Shown in pieces: positions 36,441 to 50,064 of a stretch of DNA of 64,000 nucleotides. The notes beneath the pieces were generated by a model. The model did no database searches. It saw nothing but the letters and a program-made list of their open reading frames with translations, and was not told the DNA's origin. The first letter of the stretch is position 1. Each line of letters starts with the position of its first letter. The DNA lies in the NCBI GenBank assembly GCA_015680685.1, contig MNCI01011521.1, positions 154,023-218,022 of the forward strand. Reading direction: 5' to 3'. A program made the translations under genes and the position numbers. This stretch comes from Gnetum montanum (lineage: Eukaryota > Streptophyta > Gnetopsida > Gnetales > Gnetaceae).

Positions 36441-38047
36441 AAAAGTATTAGTCATCTATGTAAATTTAGGAATCAAGAAAATGGAAATATTAAACACTAA
36501 GGAGGTTTCTACTAAAATCATAAACTACCAACTTAAAACCTAGAAAGAACTTGTGGTCAACCTTTTCAAGATAAACATTGAGTGATGTATTAAATGAAGG
36601 ACTAAATTTTACTTTTCTCTTAAAAGCATCAAATATGAAGACTTTATTATGAAGATAGCAGCTTACTTAGAAACATTAATAAACAAATAGCTATAATAGT
36701 CACCTAAAATAGTGTCCATATTTTACTTAAAGATAAAATACCAAAGAGTACCATATGAAAGAAAGAATTCAAAGTGCTTTGTGACATAAGAAAAAATTAA
36801 AATTCTCTTAAAACTAGAGTAGCTATATATTTGTTATATATATTTATATTTTGGTTGATGTGTGATCATCTCCTTTTCATGAATATTAAATCATTCCTTG
36901 TGACCAAATAACTCCCTTTTACCTTCTCTTTCATATTATGACCAATTATATTATTTACCATGACTAGAAAGCTTCCCCTTTTGTGTTATGACTAAGAAAA
37001 TATTATTTACTATGACTAGGTAGTTTCCCTTTAACATCATGAATAAAGAAAAATTTATTTACCATGACCAAGAAAGATTAGCTGGTAGTTGGCCTTTTAA
37101 TGAAAATTATGCAAGAAAACAAAGTGCAACTAGTAGTAATAATTGATTAGCAAATGTATAATAAGTAAATATTAGAACATCTAGCATGCAACTAATATAA
37201 AAGATAAAAAATATCCAATGTTATATACTACAATAAAAGTTAAAAAGACATAATGGAATCAGGTTTTGATGAAACAGCTAAAAAACATTTTATTCCCACT
37301 TATAATAAAGTATTTGGCTGAAAATATTCTCACACCTCTTAATGATGATCTTGAGGAATACATTTTTTATGTTCATTTAAAAGGTTTTAAATTTTTGGCC
37401 AGGAGAAAACCTTTTAATTGAGAACAAACAATTAAAAGTTTTTAACTAAAAAAAACCATTGGATAGTGAATATATTAAATTGAAAATGAAAATTTTTCTA
37501 ACTAAGAAAATCTATTCGATAGTACATTGATCTCATGGAAAAGAAATATAGATTTAAAAAAATAGCTAAGCACCACTAGATATAATAAAAATAAAAATAG
37601 ATTGTACAAACTTTTGTAATAATATTATACTTTTCTCATAGATATTAAGTCAAAGGACAATTAAGAAAAACATGTTGCTCGTCCTTGAAAGCTCTTGACT
37701 CACATAACCTGCATTTGCACTTCTTTATGAAGGTTAATGCATCTTGCACTTTCTATTTAAGGTTAATATGAACTCAAATGAAACTTGCTAGTGCGAGATA
37801 TGACTGGGATTTTAGTTATAAGATAAGAAAACTTTTAATATAGTTGATCACCTTTAATATGCTCAAAGTACTTTTTTTCTTTTTTTTTTGTTTTTACATT
37901 TGACTATAACATTTTACTTCTTAACTAGCTTATGTGATTAGTTTTACTTTGTGCAACCTCCAATGAGATATTCCATGTTTTTAGGCATTATATATCTTGA
38001 AAATTTTAGCTTTTCATAAAGTCAAATGTTAAAAACAAAAACTCATG
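36441..38047. other. AT-rich sequence, degenerate tandem repeat
   Basis: About 36920-37080 holds about three degenerate copies of a unit near 55-60 bases with 'attatttaccatgactag' and 'ttcccctttt'. The rest is AT-rich with no recognisable gene. Confidence 0.45.
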
Positions 38048-38094
38048 TAGCCAACCCCATTTTGTTAGGATAAGGCTCAGAGGGTGATGATGAT
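38048..38094 (+). repeat. short dispersed repeat, second copy
   Basis: 'tagccaaccccattttgtta' then 'ggataaggctcagagggtga' and (tga)n. It shares its core with 11377-11423. Confidence 0.45.
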
Positions 38095-38839
38095 CCCTTG
38101 AAAATATCATTCTTGTTCTTTTTGTGTCTTCAATAATTGCTTTGGAAAACTTGGTTTGGTTATTTTTTGTTAAAATTTAAATATAGCTAACTAATTGACA
38201 AAGAGCTTCAGTAGTAAGTTAATTTTAAAAGTAATATAGAATAAAGCTTTTTTTCTTTCACCTTCAATTCATCTAATAAAAATATCTTTTGCACCCTTTC
38301 AATAGCTTACCAAGTTTTTTATCTATGGCTTAGCCTTATAGTCTGAAAATTTTATCTTCTAATCTTCCAAGCCTATTTCATAGGTTAAAACTTTATCTTT
38401 GTGCATGAACTCCTAGCTAAACATTACTCTCCTTATCATTTGTTTTATCATAAGCTTAATTAATCCTTTTTATTACTACCAACTCAAGCAACAAGGTATA
38501 TAAGGTTTTTGTAATTAGCCTTTTTATTATATTGTTTTTCTTTTATCAATTGCTAAAATATTTTAAAGGAAGATGCATTGATTATTATTATAAAGCAATG
38601 GTTGTCATCAAGGTCTCCTTACATTTTTAGCATTTCACATTTTCACTTTCGATGAAAGTTGTCTATCGACATTCCTTCTATCATCAAACTATCTTTCAAG
38701 AGTTGCAACCATAAATCCTTTGGGAGGGAGGCATGCTCAACCTACCTCCTAAACATGATAACAATGATGTCCCAACTATAGCTTAATCACCACACTTGCA
38801 CTCACTTATCATGACATCACATGCTAACTACTACCACTT

Positions 38840-40510
38840 TGAAAAATCATGTTTTTTGTAGGCTAAGAAATCAAGTATCCGATATTGGGGATCCAACATC
38901 TTAGCCTCAGTATCAGAGCACAAGTTTCAATATCGGATATTCAATATCATGGAATGCATGCCTGCCTATAAATACAACACTTGGGAACATGATTCCTCTC
39001 ATTCTTTTGTCAATAGAGTAGTTGAACTCTTGTAGTTTTATTCTGTAGTCTTAGAGAACAATCAATGAGTGCCTGCAATGTGGATCTAATCATCTTATTT
39101 GAGTGGCAATGTACCTAGACACATTTCATGAATGGCAATAAGATCAAGATTGCTTCTTATTCATTGTAGTACTTTGACTTAGATTAGATTTACTTTCCAT
39201 GTAATTTACTTTTCATGTACTTGGTTAATACTTACATTTTCATGCAAGTTAATCAACTGGCAACAGGAGCATGACCAATTTCAAGCATAAACACATATTT
39301 TCTTGGTAATCCTAGTAGTGTTATTACCTGGTTCGCCCAGTAGTGTAGCACTTGGTAATCCCAGTAGTGAATACATGGGTTCAAGATGTGTATGGCAAGC
39401 TGGGAATGGACACTCATCGCCCGTAGGCTAGTTTAGACTTTACTTTTTATTGTTAATTACTAATGAGTGGAAAGGTAGCCCTACACTCAACCATATGAAT
39501 ACGAGCATAACACACACAATCCGGTCGAACTCCACAGACTAAGTGCCTACACGGTCATGGAACACTTAAGGTTAATTATTCGTTGTCTTCCCAGACTTAC
39601 TTGTATTTGTCACAGTGTATGGTTAAGTAAGTCTGAGGTATATGATTTTTATGTCTTTTCTGTTTAATCTCCTATGCTAGTGAGGTGAAGGGTTGAAGAG
39701 GCTAATTGACTAACTTTAACTAACTAACTAAGCCTTAATTAACCTAGCGTCAGCATCCGTTCCGACTTACCATTCACACCCTGAACCGATGCAACCTTGG
39801 TTACCAAACGCTAATCGTTGCTGGGATCACCAAGCGTAACGCACGTGCTCGAAGCGGTCTTACTGAGGCACTTAACTAGGAGAGAAGGGCTGAGAGAGAT
39901 TTAATGAATAATAAAGCATGTAAATGATAAACAATAAATAACAATAAATAAAAGTCCTATTTAGCCTATTCCATGCACTACAAGGTTTATCCAAGAAGTT
40001 CGTCTTTATTGTCGTACACAAACTTGTGTTCAGGTACAATGTCTGCTTGAATAAAGATCCGCTCACTTTGGAGTTCCTATTGTGGGCACATGGAAATATT
40101 CTATCTCTGGAGAGGTCAAACTGCCAGAGCTTTGCTACAGTCTAAGCCTAGGATGAGAAACAAGGGAGTGCCACCTCTTATTTATAGACTTGGCGGCGCA
40201 CCGCAATATGGCGTACGTAATATCATGGCCCATGCGATATCGCATCCCATCAATTACATTAAATAATTAATCTCTCTATTATTGTTAAGAGTAGCATAAG
40301 GCCAAAAAAACATCAAGAATCATATGTCTCACTCTTGACTAAATCATATGTGACAAAGCTACCACTATTCCAAGTAGGAATATAGTGAACTGCAATCAAG
40401 GCATACCTATCTAAATGCCACAACTAGTCCCATCCATGGAATTTCACCAAATCATGTGTGAACACTTGTGATTTGTATGGTTGGGTGTAGGGGGTACCTG
40501 CTACTCATCA
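38840..40510 (+). repeat. 5' LTR of element 4, interrupted by a solo LTR
   Basis: LTR sequence is at 38840-39460 and 40258-40510. It aligns with 54095-54934 once the insertion and one ATTAC copy are removed; the uninterrupted counterpart of the break is at about 54683. The U3 has AATATC/GATATT-type sites (about 38875-38955), and 'ctataaatac' follows. Confidence 0.9.
39461..40252 (-). mobile_element. solo LTR (family A) nested in 5' LTR of element 4
   Basis: 792 bp; on the minus strand it begins TGATGGGATGCGATATCGC and ends CACTCATTA. A perfect duplication ATTAC flanks it (39456-39460 and 40253-40257). There is no internal sequence, so it is the product of LTR-LTR recombination. A TATA box (on the minus strand) lies at about 40179-40187. 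Confidence 0.92.
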
Positions 40511-40529
40511 TTGATGTCATTGCCAAGGA
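40511..40529 (+). promoter_or_regulatory. primer binding site of element 4
   Basis: TTGATGTCATTGCCAAGGA follows the 5' LTR. It matches the tRNA-Asp-type site of element 2 apart from transition changes. Confidence 0.7.
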
Positions 40530-40634
40530 TGGTGCTAGTTATCTAGATTAGTTATATTATACATCATTTCTATAAGGGTATTAATGATTTATCTTTTAGA
40601 AAATTTTAAAATTTGAAGGCACACACCTTAAACC

Positions 40635-43439
40635 ATGTCTTCTTCACATGAGACCAAGTATGATGAGAACACTCATAAGAGAAATGATAGGTTCTATACT
40701 AAAGAGAATTGGAGTGAATAACCTCAAGAAGGGATTTCATATGCTTATTTCAACCCATACTACACACAAGGACTACGTTCAACTGGTACAAACAATTCTA
40801 AAGGAGATGGAGTAAGTCTTAGAATAAGGAGGTTTTCAAGGCTGAGGACCTCCTCCAAACCTATAAGAGATACATCAAGGGACCAAATAGAAAGATATAG
40901 TAGCCATGGTAATTCTCCCAATTCAACATCTTCCTCTTCCTCTTCCATATCTAGTTTTGACGAAGATGAATGTAGGTATAGAGACAGAGCTTCACTAAGG
41001 GATCAAGACAAGGTTAGAAATAGAAATAAACAAGATCATCAAAGTGAGCATAGGCAAGATCATCAATATTAAACAAATAGAAATACAGATTGTCACCATG
41101 ACATGTTTGATATAGATGAACCGTTGTTGGCTACTATAGACCTAACACAGATTAAGGAGGCAGTTCGAATACCCCAAAGGCATCAAAGGGACAGTCACAT
41201 CAAACGACTTGATATGCATAACATTCCTAAATTTAGGGAAGGCTATAATTCTAATCCACAACTTCATTTACAAGCCTTCCATGATGCTCATGCCTTGCAA
41301 AATATCGAACACAAGCGGTAAGAGCTTAAGCTATTTCCTAGGATACTAATAGATGAAGCCAAAAGTTGGTATAGATCATTGGAACCAAATTCAATCCACC
41401 TGTGGTCCACAATGCTAGAACTCTTCAATGAAAAATACCAAACCTATGTAAGAGTGTCGAACCTAAGAAAACAAATCCAAGGGTGGAAGCAAGAAAATCA
41501 TGAATCCTTGGATGTAACCTTGGATAGATACTATTCTCTACTACATAAATGTCTAGGCCATGATTTCTCTGCAAAAGAGCAATGTTTCCACATCATAGAT
41601 GGGCTTTGTAATCAAACAAGGGAGATCCTTGGGATTTATGCCCAGGGTCAGTTATATGAACTGAAAGCCCATCATATACAAAGGCTAATTGAGTAGGTGG
41701 CAAAAGAAGAAGGAATGCTATGTAAATGAGGAAATGTAAAGGAATATAACTAGGACCCAACTCTTCAAAAGAAAAGGATTCATATCTATGATGAGGAAAA
41801 AGAGGAAACTCTCGATGAGGTGATTTCACAATAAACCTTGCCAATACAAAATTCTATCGATGAGCTTGAAGCAAGGATAGATAACATGTGGGAATTGATG
41901 AACAACAAAGTTACAACTTACGTAAAAACCATAGAGGAGAGGATAACAAAACGAATCAAGTGATCAAAACAAGAAGAGGAAAAAGAACCAAAAAATAGGT
42001 AGGAACACTTATCAGCAAAAAGAGAAAATAGTTGTAGAAGAGGCTATAGACTCAACCATAGAAGAAGATGATGGATGTGACATCTACCTATATGACCATC
42101 CAAAAGGTTATTGCCTAGTCATGTTACATCTACATGAGTATTGGACTTTTGCTTTGAATCCCAAGTTTGTACAAAAGAAAATGCCTAGGAAATTACCTTT
42201 TTCTCAAGGTAATTATAGATAGTCCTACAACCAACCGTACTATCCTAGTGGGACTTTTTATCAGTCTCACAACTACTATTAAATGTAGTGGCAAAACCCA
42301 CAGTCGTGGGCAAGGCCATCATTAAACCAACACTACCCCTACTACTAGCTGGACCCATACAGATACTATGTTCAACCACCTATTTCCCCAACGGGTTCTA
42401 CTTCCTCTACCTCAAATCACTACTACCACTCTCCCAGATATCATCAACTGCAACATTTTCTGAAGGATCACCATCTCACACCTCTCATCCTCCATCATAT
42501 CCTCAATATTCTTATATTTTCCTCCATCGTATGTCATTTCCAGCAACATAGGAAGGTTTGACACCATAACATCAACAAAAGAATGTCACTTGTGCTATGA
42601 ACATACACAAAAATGGTAATGCTAGTAGCTCTCAACCATAACCTCAAAAATGTCCTTTCTTTAGGGTAGTTTTCTCACATAAGCATAAAACTCGTAAACC
42701 TATTAGCACATCAATACCAACACAAGGCCAATCTGGTGCAACATCCTTCCTCTTTGAAACAATGTCTTCTGATCATATGCAAAAGCCAACCATCACCACT
42801 CCAACATAAGACATAAAAGATAAAACTATTACTCTGGAGAGAAAAAAGAATCCATGCATCACTACTAATAATAATGGGTGCAGTTATGGTTTGGAAGTTC
42901 AAAATATTAACACAACCCCTATACCAACCCACCATAAAGTTCATAAACAAGTGTGTGAGAAAAAACCAATTTATGCAGTAACCACTAAACTAGAAGACAT
43001 CAAGTGGCTTGAAAATGAGAATATGAAACTATTTCAAAGATGCATGGAAGCAACTGATCTACTTATTAGTTCTAGACTTAAGAAAATAGATTAAATAGAG
43101 GACTTACACATAGGTATCTTACACTCTGATTATACACCAAAATATGATATTAAACAAGGAGAGCTGAGAATTAAAATAGAAAATCAAGAAAAATAAGCAA
43201 ACACATCTAGACCTCCTAAAATAGAAATACCTTCAAGTCTAGTTGAAGAAATGCCTCTGAATGATCCAAACAAGACTATCACTAATGTTAGATGTCCTAC
43301 CACACGAATAATTAAATCAGTAACCGTGATAGATGCGAAACTGATGGTATATAACCAAAGGATTGTGCAGTCCATCTCCCAAATGTGTGGCCATAAGTTT
43401 AGTTATGGGGGAGATGCTCCATCTTGGTTAAAGAACTAA
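40635..43439 (+). pseudogene. gag: gag of element 4 (decayed)
   Basis: ATG at 40635 (MSSSHETKYDENTHKRNDRF). In order: an Arg/Ser-rich N-terminus with stops; a gag core at about 41103-41696 with KWFG-like FNEKYQTYVRVSNLRKQI, DRYYSLLHKCLGHDF and HIIDGL; a knuckle at about 42074-42112 in which the second Cys has become Tyr (CDIYLYDHPKGYC); a Pro/Thr/Gln-rich middle; and an end resembling FSYGGDAP. Stops and shifts rule out function. Confidence 0.8.
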
Positions 43440-44405
43440 TAAGTATTTTTCACCTTTTTTACATTTTTTTATCATTTTCTTATTTCCTCCAAAATTTTCC
43501 AATTCTTAATATGTTTTCCATTTCTTGTTATTTTCCTTTTCTTTATACTTTTCTCTTTTCTTGAGTCATTTTCTTTATGTTTATGATTTTTTTTATGTTT
43601 TTGTCAATAATATTGTCAATTCATGATGCAAAAGTCAACACTATGTGTTAGGTTTTTGTTCTATGCTCTCAAGATGATTGGGTAAGTAATTGTGTACAGC
43701 AATGAGACCACCTCATCCATCCCTCTATTTCTCTGAATAAAAGGTCTTTGTCATGAAAGCAATTTTGTTTTTCTTTCATGAAAATAAAATCAATCAATGA
43801 TCATTGTACCTTGAAGAAAGAGGAAGTGACCAAGTGGGAATGGCAAAGGATGTGACCTCAACGGGATTTGTTGGATTCACTTCTTGATTTCCTTCGTGTG
43901 ATTTATGACTCCTCGTGGAACATATCATCATTCCGCTATTGACTAACAATAGGAAGCTAAAAGACTTTGCATGCTATGGTTCCCATCCAAAATCATAAAA
44001 ATATAAAATAAAATAAAAACAATAATGGGAATTCAAAGCACACCCCTTAGAAACAATAATGGGCTACAAAAGCTTATTATGGAGTTAGGAAGACATGTTA
44101 CCCATGCCTAAAGGCTCCCCTCTAACTAAGGCTCTTTCTTCCTTTTTCTCTTTTTTTCTCTTTTTAAAGTGATGGTTATTCTTTGTGGTGGTTGTGGACT
44201 CATGATGGTCAGTAGGAAGGAACACATCAATGCAAGGTCACTGTTAATGTTATGGACTTAGTCCAAACTTGGACAGATAGGTATGATAATCATTTTAATC
44301 ACATTTGTTACAAGAGCTTATTGTGGACATGGTAACATACCTTACATCCTGATCTTTGCAATCACTTCTCATCCCATTCATTCACCTCACTGCTACATAC
44401 GATTA
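43440..44405 (+). other. spacer of element 4, left of nested element 2
   Basis: Non-coding and homologous in part to the spacer after gag in elements 1 and 2 ('tgtgacctcaacgggatttg', 'cccatgcctaaaggctcccc'). It ends at the TGAGC target copy. Confidence 0.6.
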
Positions 44406-44410
44406 TGAGC

Positions 44411-45208
44411 TAATGAGTGGCGAGGTACCCCTACACTCAACCATACGAATACGAGCGTTACACGTGTGATCCGGTCAAACTTCGCAGACGGACTAGTTGT
44501 GGCATCTAGATAGTTAGCCTTAGGTCGCAATTTGTTGTCTTTCCATCTGGACTAGTATTAACTTTGTCACCTATGGTTTAGTCCAGAGTGAGGTGTATGA
44601 TGTGTTTCTACACTAATCCTACTCCTGAGGGCAATGGAAGATAATATTAACTAATCTAAGAGAGAAAGGGTTAGAGAGAATCTAAGCTAGCCTAAGTGCG
44701 ATGAGCATTCACTCCTCAATCATCTGTACATATCTTGGACTTCGTGCACGACTACCACTGGGATTACCAAGCGTAGATCCTAGGTACGCTACTGGGTTAC
44801 CAAGTAGTCACACTTAAATGCTCATAATCAAGTCGTACTCATTTCGTGTTTAACAGGAGTTTAGGGTGAGAAAATATTAACTAAGAAAGCAGTAAATAAT
44901 AATTAATTAAATGATTAAGCTAAGTGAATGTTGCAATGATGAAGTAATCTCGATCTTTATTGCCGACCATGTGCGTGTCCAATTACGTCACACTTGAATA
45001 AAGGTTCCATACAATTACAATCACCACACTGCGGGCATACACTGGGAAGAAAAGGGTTGAGAGAATAACAAGAACTAAAAATTAACACTTAAACTAAAAC
45101 TAACCAAAAAGCTACCTATCGAAATTGTCTAACTCTTATTTATAGATGAGAAGACAAGTTGCGATATCGTGTATGCAATATCGTGGTGAACAAAATTATG
45201 ACTCATCA
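44411..45208 (-). repeat. 3' LTR of element 2
   Basis: 798 bp; on the minus strand it starts TGATGAGTCATAATTTTG and ends CCACTCATTA. The U3 palindrome array is reduced to two sites (about 45160-45185). Confidence 0.92.
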
Positions 45209-45217
45209 TACCCCCAC
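45209..45217 (-). promoter_or_regulatory. polypurine tract of element 2
   Basis: On the minus strand GTGGGGGTA directly precedes the 3' LTR. Confidence 0.75.
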
Positions 45218-45388
45218 GACTGAGTGAAAACTCATCCTCGAGTTATAGTAAGAACAAGCTCCATTGATTACACAGTGGATAGGTATAGAATTATTGGATG
45301 GTGAAAATGGGTTTATGTCGTAGTGTGGAATCAAAAAAAATTAAGAAACAACACAAAAAATGTTCTACAGCTACAAAATTGTTGGAAC

Positions 45389-48178
45389 TCATGTAGTTCC
45401 TAGTGGCTCCTCCATAGGTGCTTTCCCCTTGTCTTGTGCTCCAGGTCTTGGAACTTGATGGCATTGAAGTATGGCCTGAAGTTTTTCCTCTTCGGTCCAG
45501 GGATCCTGTGCCGTCCATGCTAATGTTTCAATGTTTGATGGAGTCAACACCTCCCAGGGACAGGGTAGTTGCGGAAACATTTGATTTGCTTTGACATACC
45601 AAGCCACAAATACCCGTCGTTCCTTCTTGTAGGCTCTGGCTTTGTCTCTGTACTCTTGAAAATCTACAAGCCATCAAGCCAAATCTGTTGCGATACATTG
45701 TTTTCCTTGGTAGCTTGCCTTTGCCACCTCAAGTTCAGAATTTGCAATCTCCAATTTTTCCAATATCTTCTTGTGTTCTGCAAATTCTGTTTCATATTTG
45801 ATGTAGGTGGTAGCTACCTGTTGCTCGAGCTCTATTCTCAGGCACCCTGCTATTAACATGGCAAGGTTGGCATACCGCAAGTTTGCCAACTCCATGTATT
45901 CTATAAAATCTTGGATCTGCAGGTCCCGGTTCTTAACTTCCGCCTGGTGGGCAAATGCATATGTGTCCAATATGGCCTGCCAATCAGTGTGTCGAGCATT
46001 GATAGCATTGATGTGGACCTTGTCCATATGGATATCCTTCTGAAGGATCTATTTGTACATTCCCACCTGGTCTCATAAGTGCTTCTTTAGCTTTTCATGT
46101 CGTTTATCCTCATTTTGCCACGCGCTTATTTTGATAGTTGTCTTTTGATGGATTGCGCATACCTCCTCCATTGAGAGGGCTCGGTTCTCCCTGGCTAAAC
46201 AGCTCATGTCTTGGTTGACCCAGATGAATTGTTCTTGTAGCTGATGAAAATGTTCTTTGAGAACATTCTTTTGCTTCTCCACAGCGGTCAACCGAAGGTT
46301 GTCAGCAACAAGCTATTTTTTTTCCTCCTGTAAGGCTTTGAGTGCCTTGATATGTGCATAAGTTTACGCCTATGCTACAGAGACATCCCAAATAGCCTTC
46401 TCTTTTTCTTCTTCCACCTTCTGATTCTCCATTAGTAGTTTGGTTAGTTGCTTAATTTTAAAATTTTCTAACTGGTTTGCTGGAACAAATTGCAAAGGGT
46501 CCCACTATGCTACTTTTGGGGCCACAAGCTGCTCTTGTAATTTCTGCATCTCTACTTTAGCATGCTCAACCCTCACTTCTGTTAAGACCAGCTTCCCCTT
46601 GGTGGAAATGAGATTGGATTGAATTGCTGTAACATCCTAAGGGATGTCAAACAGGGATGTCATTATTTGTCCTATTTGTAACAATTGATCAAGTGCATCC
46701 TCATGTTCTGCAGGAGTCATTGAGGTTTCGACCAAAGTTTGAGCATCTTGTGCTCTTGTGAGATCTTCCAGTGGCACAACAGGTACATTAAATGATTCTT
46801 TAATATGATCTATGACCACTTCTATAACTTCAGTAACATCCTAGTGTTGCATGACCACCACAGTGGCCCATTCACCAGTTTCTAATTACACTTGGAAAGA
46901 TGTCAAATTTCCTAAGATTTGTTGTGACCAAGTACTTTTCTCTCCTCTTGTATGAATAGACACTTCACCCCTTGTACGATCCAAAGAAATGGTGGGTTAT
47001 ACAACATCATCAATGACGCAGAAGAGATTTGCATCATCACGACTTCCGCAACTGACCGTCTCAGCGATGGCCTTGAGATGGCTTATCGACAGTCTGTATT
47101 CTTGCGGTGATGGTAGTTGATCCTGGCCTGTGCTAGGCCTTGCTTCCTTTTGTTGGCTAGGTCTTGTACTTAGAAGTTGGTTGGCTCCTGCAAGTTGAGT
47201 TGCAGTTGGTCCAGCCATCTGTTCTTCTTCTTGTTCTGGTCCCAACGTCTCACTAGTGATTTTCCTTACGATTGGTGGCTTTAATAGTTCATCATATGAA
47301 GAATTTTGGGCTTTTCAGAGGACATCATTAGTATATCCTCTGATACCAGCACGTCGGCATAGCTTTCTGATAAGACAAGGGAAGGGCAACGCCATCTTCC
47401 TTGTCTTCCGTTCCTCGAACCGCCTCAAGATCTCCGTTAAGTATAAATGAGGCAGGTTAGCATTAACCTTTCCCATCAACACTGCACATCCTCTTACCAC
47501 ATACGTTGAGATTCTTTTTAAGCCCTTCATGGAGAAGAGGTGATACATTCCAATTCTGAAATAGATCCTTTCCTCTATCGTCAACTCTCCAAATGTCTTG
47601 TCTCTACCATATGCCCTTTCCAACCAAACTCATCACACATCGGGGTCTGAACGAGTAGAAAATTGAGCAACCTTGGGCCTTGTATTCAAAAATTTTAACA
47701 CTTCCAAAATGGCCTATGTGGAGAAATCGACTGTCACACCACAAATATTAATGGTGGTGCCTTGTTCTCTATTGTGCCAAAACTGGTATGTCTATCCCAG
47801 GTACCAGGCACTACTTTTAGAGAGAATAGGCCATAAGGGAGACCCCTTGAGGTGATCCCTAATAGCCTCAGGAGAAAATTCTACAAAGGATTCAAATTTT
47901 AATTCCACAATTACTACAGCAAATGTGGACCTTTCGTGGATAGCCTAAACACAATCCTGGGGCAATGTGAGATGTTGTCCCTATTTAGGCGCTACAGCAG
48001 CTCCTCCTTCCACCTGCCCAAACTGTTCAATAGCAGGGTCTTCTTGGTGAATGCTGAATGATTGTTCCTCCTGCTCTGCATGTTGTCCGACAAGGACTTG
48101 TTCTTCTCCTCTCCTGGGTTGTTTACTTCCACCTTGAGCAAGACCTTTCTGTTGTTCTCGTTTTGGGGCCATCTGCAA
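45389..48178 (-). pseudogene. accessory ORF of element 2: PTM-like domain plus coiled coil
   Basis: Start MAPKREQQKGL at 48178; the stop at 45389-45391 gives 930 codons, nearly the length in element 1. Segments: a basic, Gln-rich N-terminus; then about 47960-47260 with the PTM-like domain (EERIYFRIGMYHLF, VRGCAVLMGKVNANLPHLY, LPFPCLIRKLCRRAGIRGY); a Gln/Pro-rich linker (about 47245-47110); and a coiled coil of about 400 residues (about 46830-45700) with many Glu, Lys, Gln and Leu. The tail has RRVFVAWYVKANQMFPQLPCPWE and ends MEEPLGTT. A small number of stops and at least one shift break it. No membrane segment, protease or RT motif is visible. Function unknown. Confidence 0.8.
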
Positions 48179-50064
48179 TCACATGGGGTCAAGCGTTAGT
48201 AAGGTTGTTTCTGAAGTTAAGTTATACCTTACTGCTTGCCTTAACTAAATTAATTTATTTTTATCTTCATGTGATGTTTCTCGAATGATTGTAATAGTGA
48301 GTCCTGTTACTTAGGTGGTTTTTCAATTTTAATTTCCCGATATACTTATGGATAAAATTTTTTTCAGCATAATTTATTCTTAATGTTATAGCTAATTACC
48401 CTTGATAATGTCCTTTGGGTGATGGTAAATTTCAAAAAGTTAGGTGTTATTTGGTGGGTGTCCCTCCCCCACGACTAAGTTGAACACTCTAGGTTCAAGT
48501 AGGTTCAAACGGAATGAAAATCGAAATACTAACGAGCGAGATATAGGTATAAAAGCAAGGGTCTCACAATCACAAGTCGTAGAGAAAAATTTGAAAAACT
48601 CCCCCACGTGAATAGTGGAAAATGATGGTAAGTGTTGCAAGGGTTCAGATATATATATTTTCATCGAAGTTAGGGCACTTAGAGAATGTACCAAATTATA
48701 TATATATATATATATATTAAATTAAACAATGTAAACTAAGGACACTTGGATCATTGTTAAAGGGTTCTAGGGTAATTCAACTAGTTTTGAAGGCATACAA
48801 ATTATGATGGTGTGGAATTTATCAATAAGGGCCTTAGATGGTAAAGAAAAAGGCTATGTGATGGTTCATAGGAACGTTGAATTGGAGGGATAGTAATAAG
48901 GGAAAGAAAATCATTGGCAATATGCTAAGGGTAATAAATGGTGTGTGGAAGGTGGGTCATGAGTGCAAATTACAAAAAATTACACAAGTGGGTCCTCCCC
49001 AAAGCAGGTTCCAACCTTTAATGCCCTTGCATAACCACACTTAAAAGTGTCTGTGGGCACTCAAAGGGTTAAATGTAATCCGCACTAGTTCCACAAGCAC
49101 ACACATGTAAATATCACCAGGATGAGGTAAGAATTCTACGCTATACGAGACACGAGCTACAATTACATGGACAACAAGATGAGACAGGGTATAAAAGGGA
49201 TTGTAGAGATTGTGACATGAGGTAACTAACCTAGGGCACAATGAATCCTACATGTAAAGCATGATTAATGTGTCATTAACCTGTCATTCCAAAATCAGGA
49301 CCAAGTCCATTCCATTGATCAGTGACACCGCATTATTTCATCCCATGATGAGCGACTATGAGAGTATCGAAACAACAAGGTGTACGATCACTTAGCATTT
49401 TATTCAAGGGAGGAGTGATTTTTGCTTCGTGGCACTTCCTTTGTTTTCTCTCTCTTTTTTCTTTCTTCTTCTTTTTTTTTCTTCTTTATTTTTTTTGAAT
49501 GAATGGATCCAGAGAAGCTGCTAACCTTCAGGCATGGATGCATGTCTTTCCAATGGGACCCCCCTAGAACAACATTGAATTTTTGAGTGCCTTTTGATTA
49601 CTCTTACTCCCATTTTGCGTTAGATCTACAAGGATCTTAGTACAACCACGTTGCATGACAACTCCCACAAACGTCACCAAAGAGAATCTGCAAGTCCCCT
49701 TGATGTCACACCCTAATCATTCCCTCTTGGTCCATCCTTCTTCATTCTAGGTACAATGAACACAAAGTTAATTTTAAGTTTTAAGAATGTCAAGAATATC
49801 ACTGTACCCTCGAAGAGAACCTTTTATTTGTAGAATGGATGAGTGGGTATAATGGGCTCACTGTCCACATAATTGATCGTTCAAGACTCGATAACATAGA
49901 ACACACCTCAACCAATGAGCCACATGAGTGTTTTATTCGTAGACAATATTACTTGTAAAAAGACAAAAAGAAAAAACAAGAAATTTGAAAAATGAATAAA
50001 AACTGGAAAACAAAAAGTTGTAAAATTAAAGAAAATGAAAAGTAGTTATTAATCCTAGTTGTTA
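48179..50064 (-). other. spacer between gag and accessory ORF, element 2
   Basis: Non-coding and collinear with 4262-6136 of element 1. It contains an (AT)n tract at about 48698-48718 and a pyrimidine-rich stretch at about 49440-49495. Confidence 0.7.

Noticed and set aside
36541-36830. Possible Copia-type polyprotein remnant on the minus strand
   Set aside because: Short suggestive phrases only, no integrase or RT motif that I could confirm.
45389-48178. Accessory ORF as a retroviral-type envelope gene
   Set aside because: Its place fits, but no signal peptide, membrane segment or cleavage site is visible and the protein is coiled coil.
48698-48718. (AT)n tract as a regulatory site
   Set aside because: Simple microsatellite in a non-coding spacer; the equivalent tract in element 1 is shorter and interrupted.
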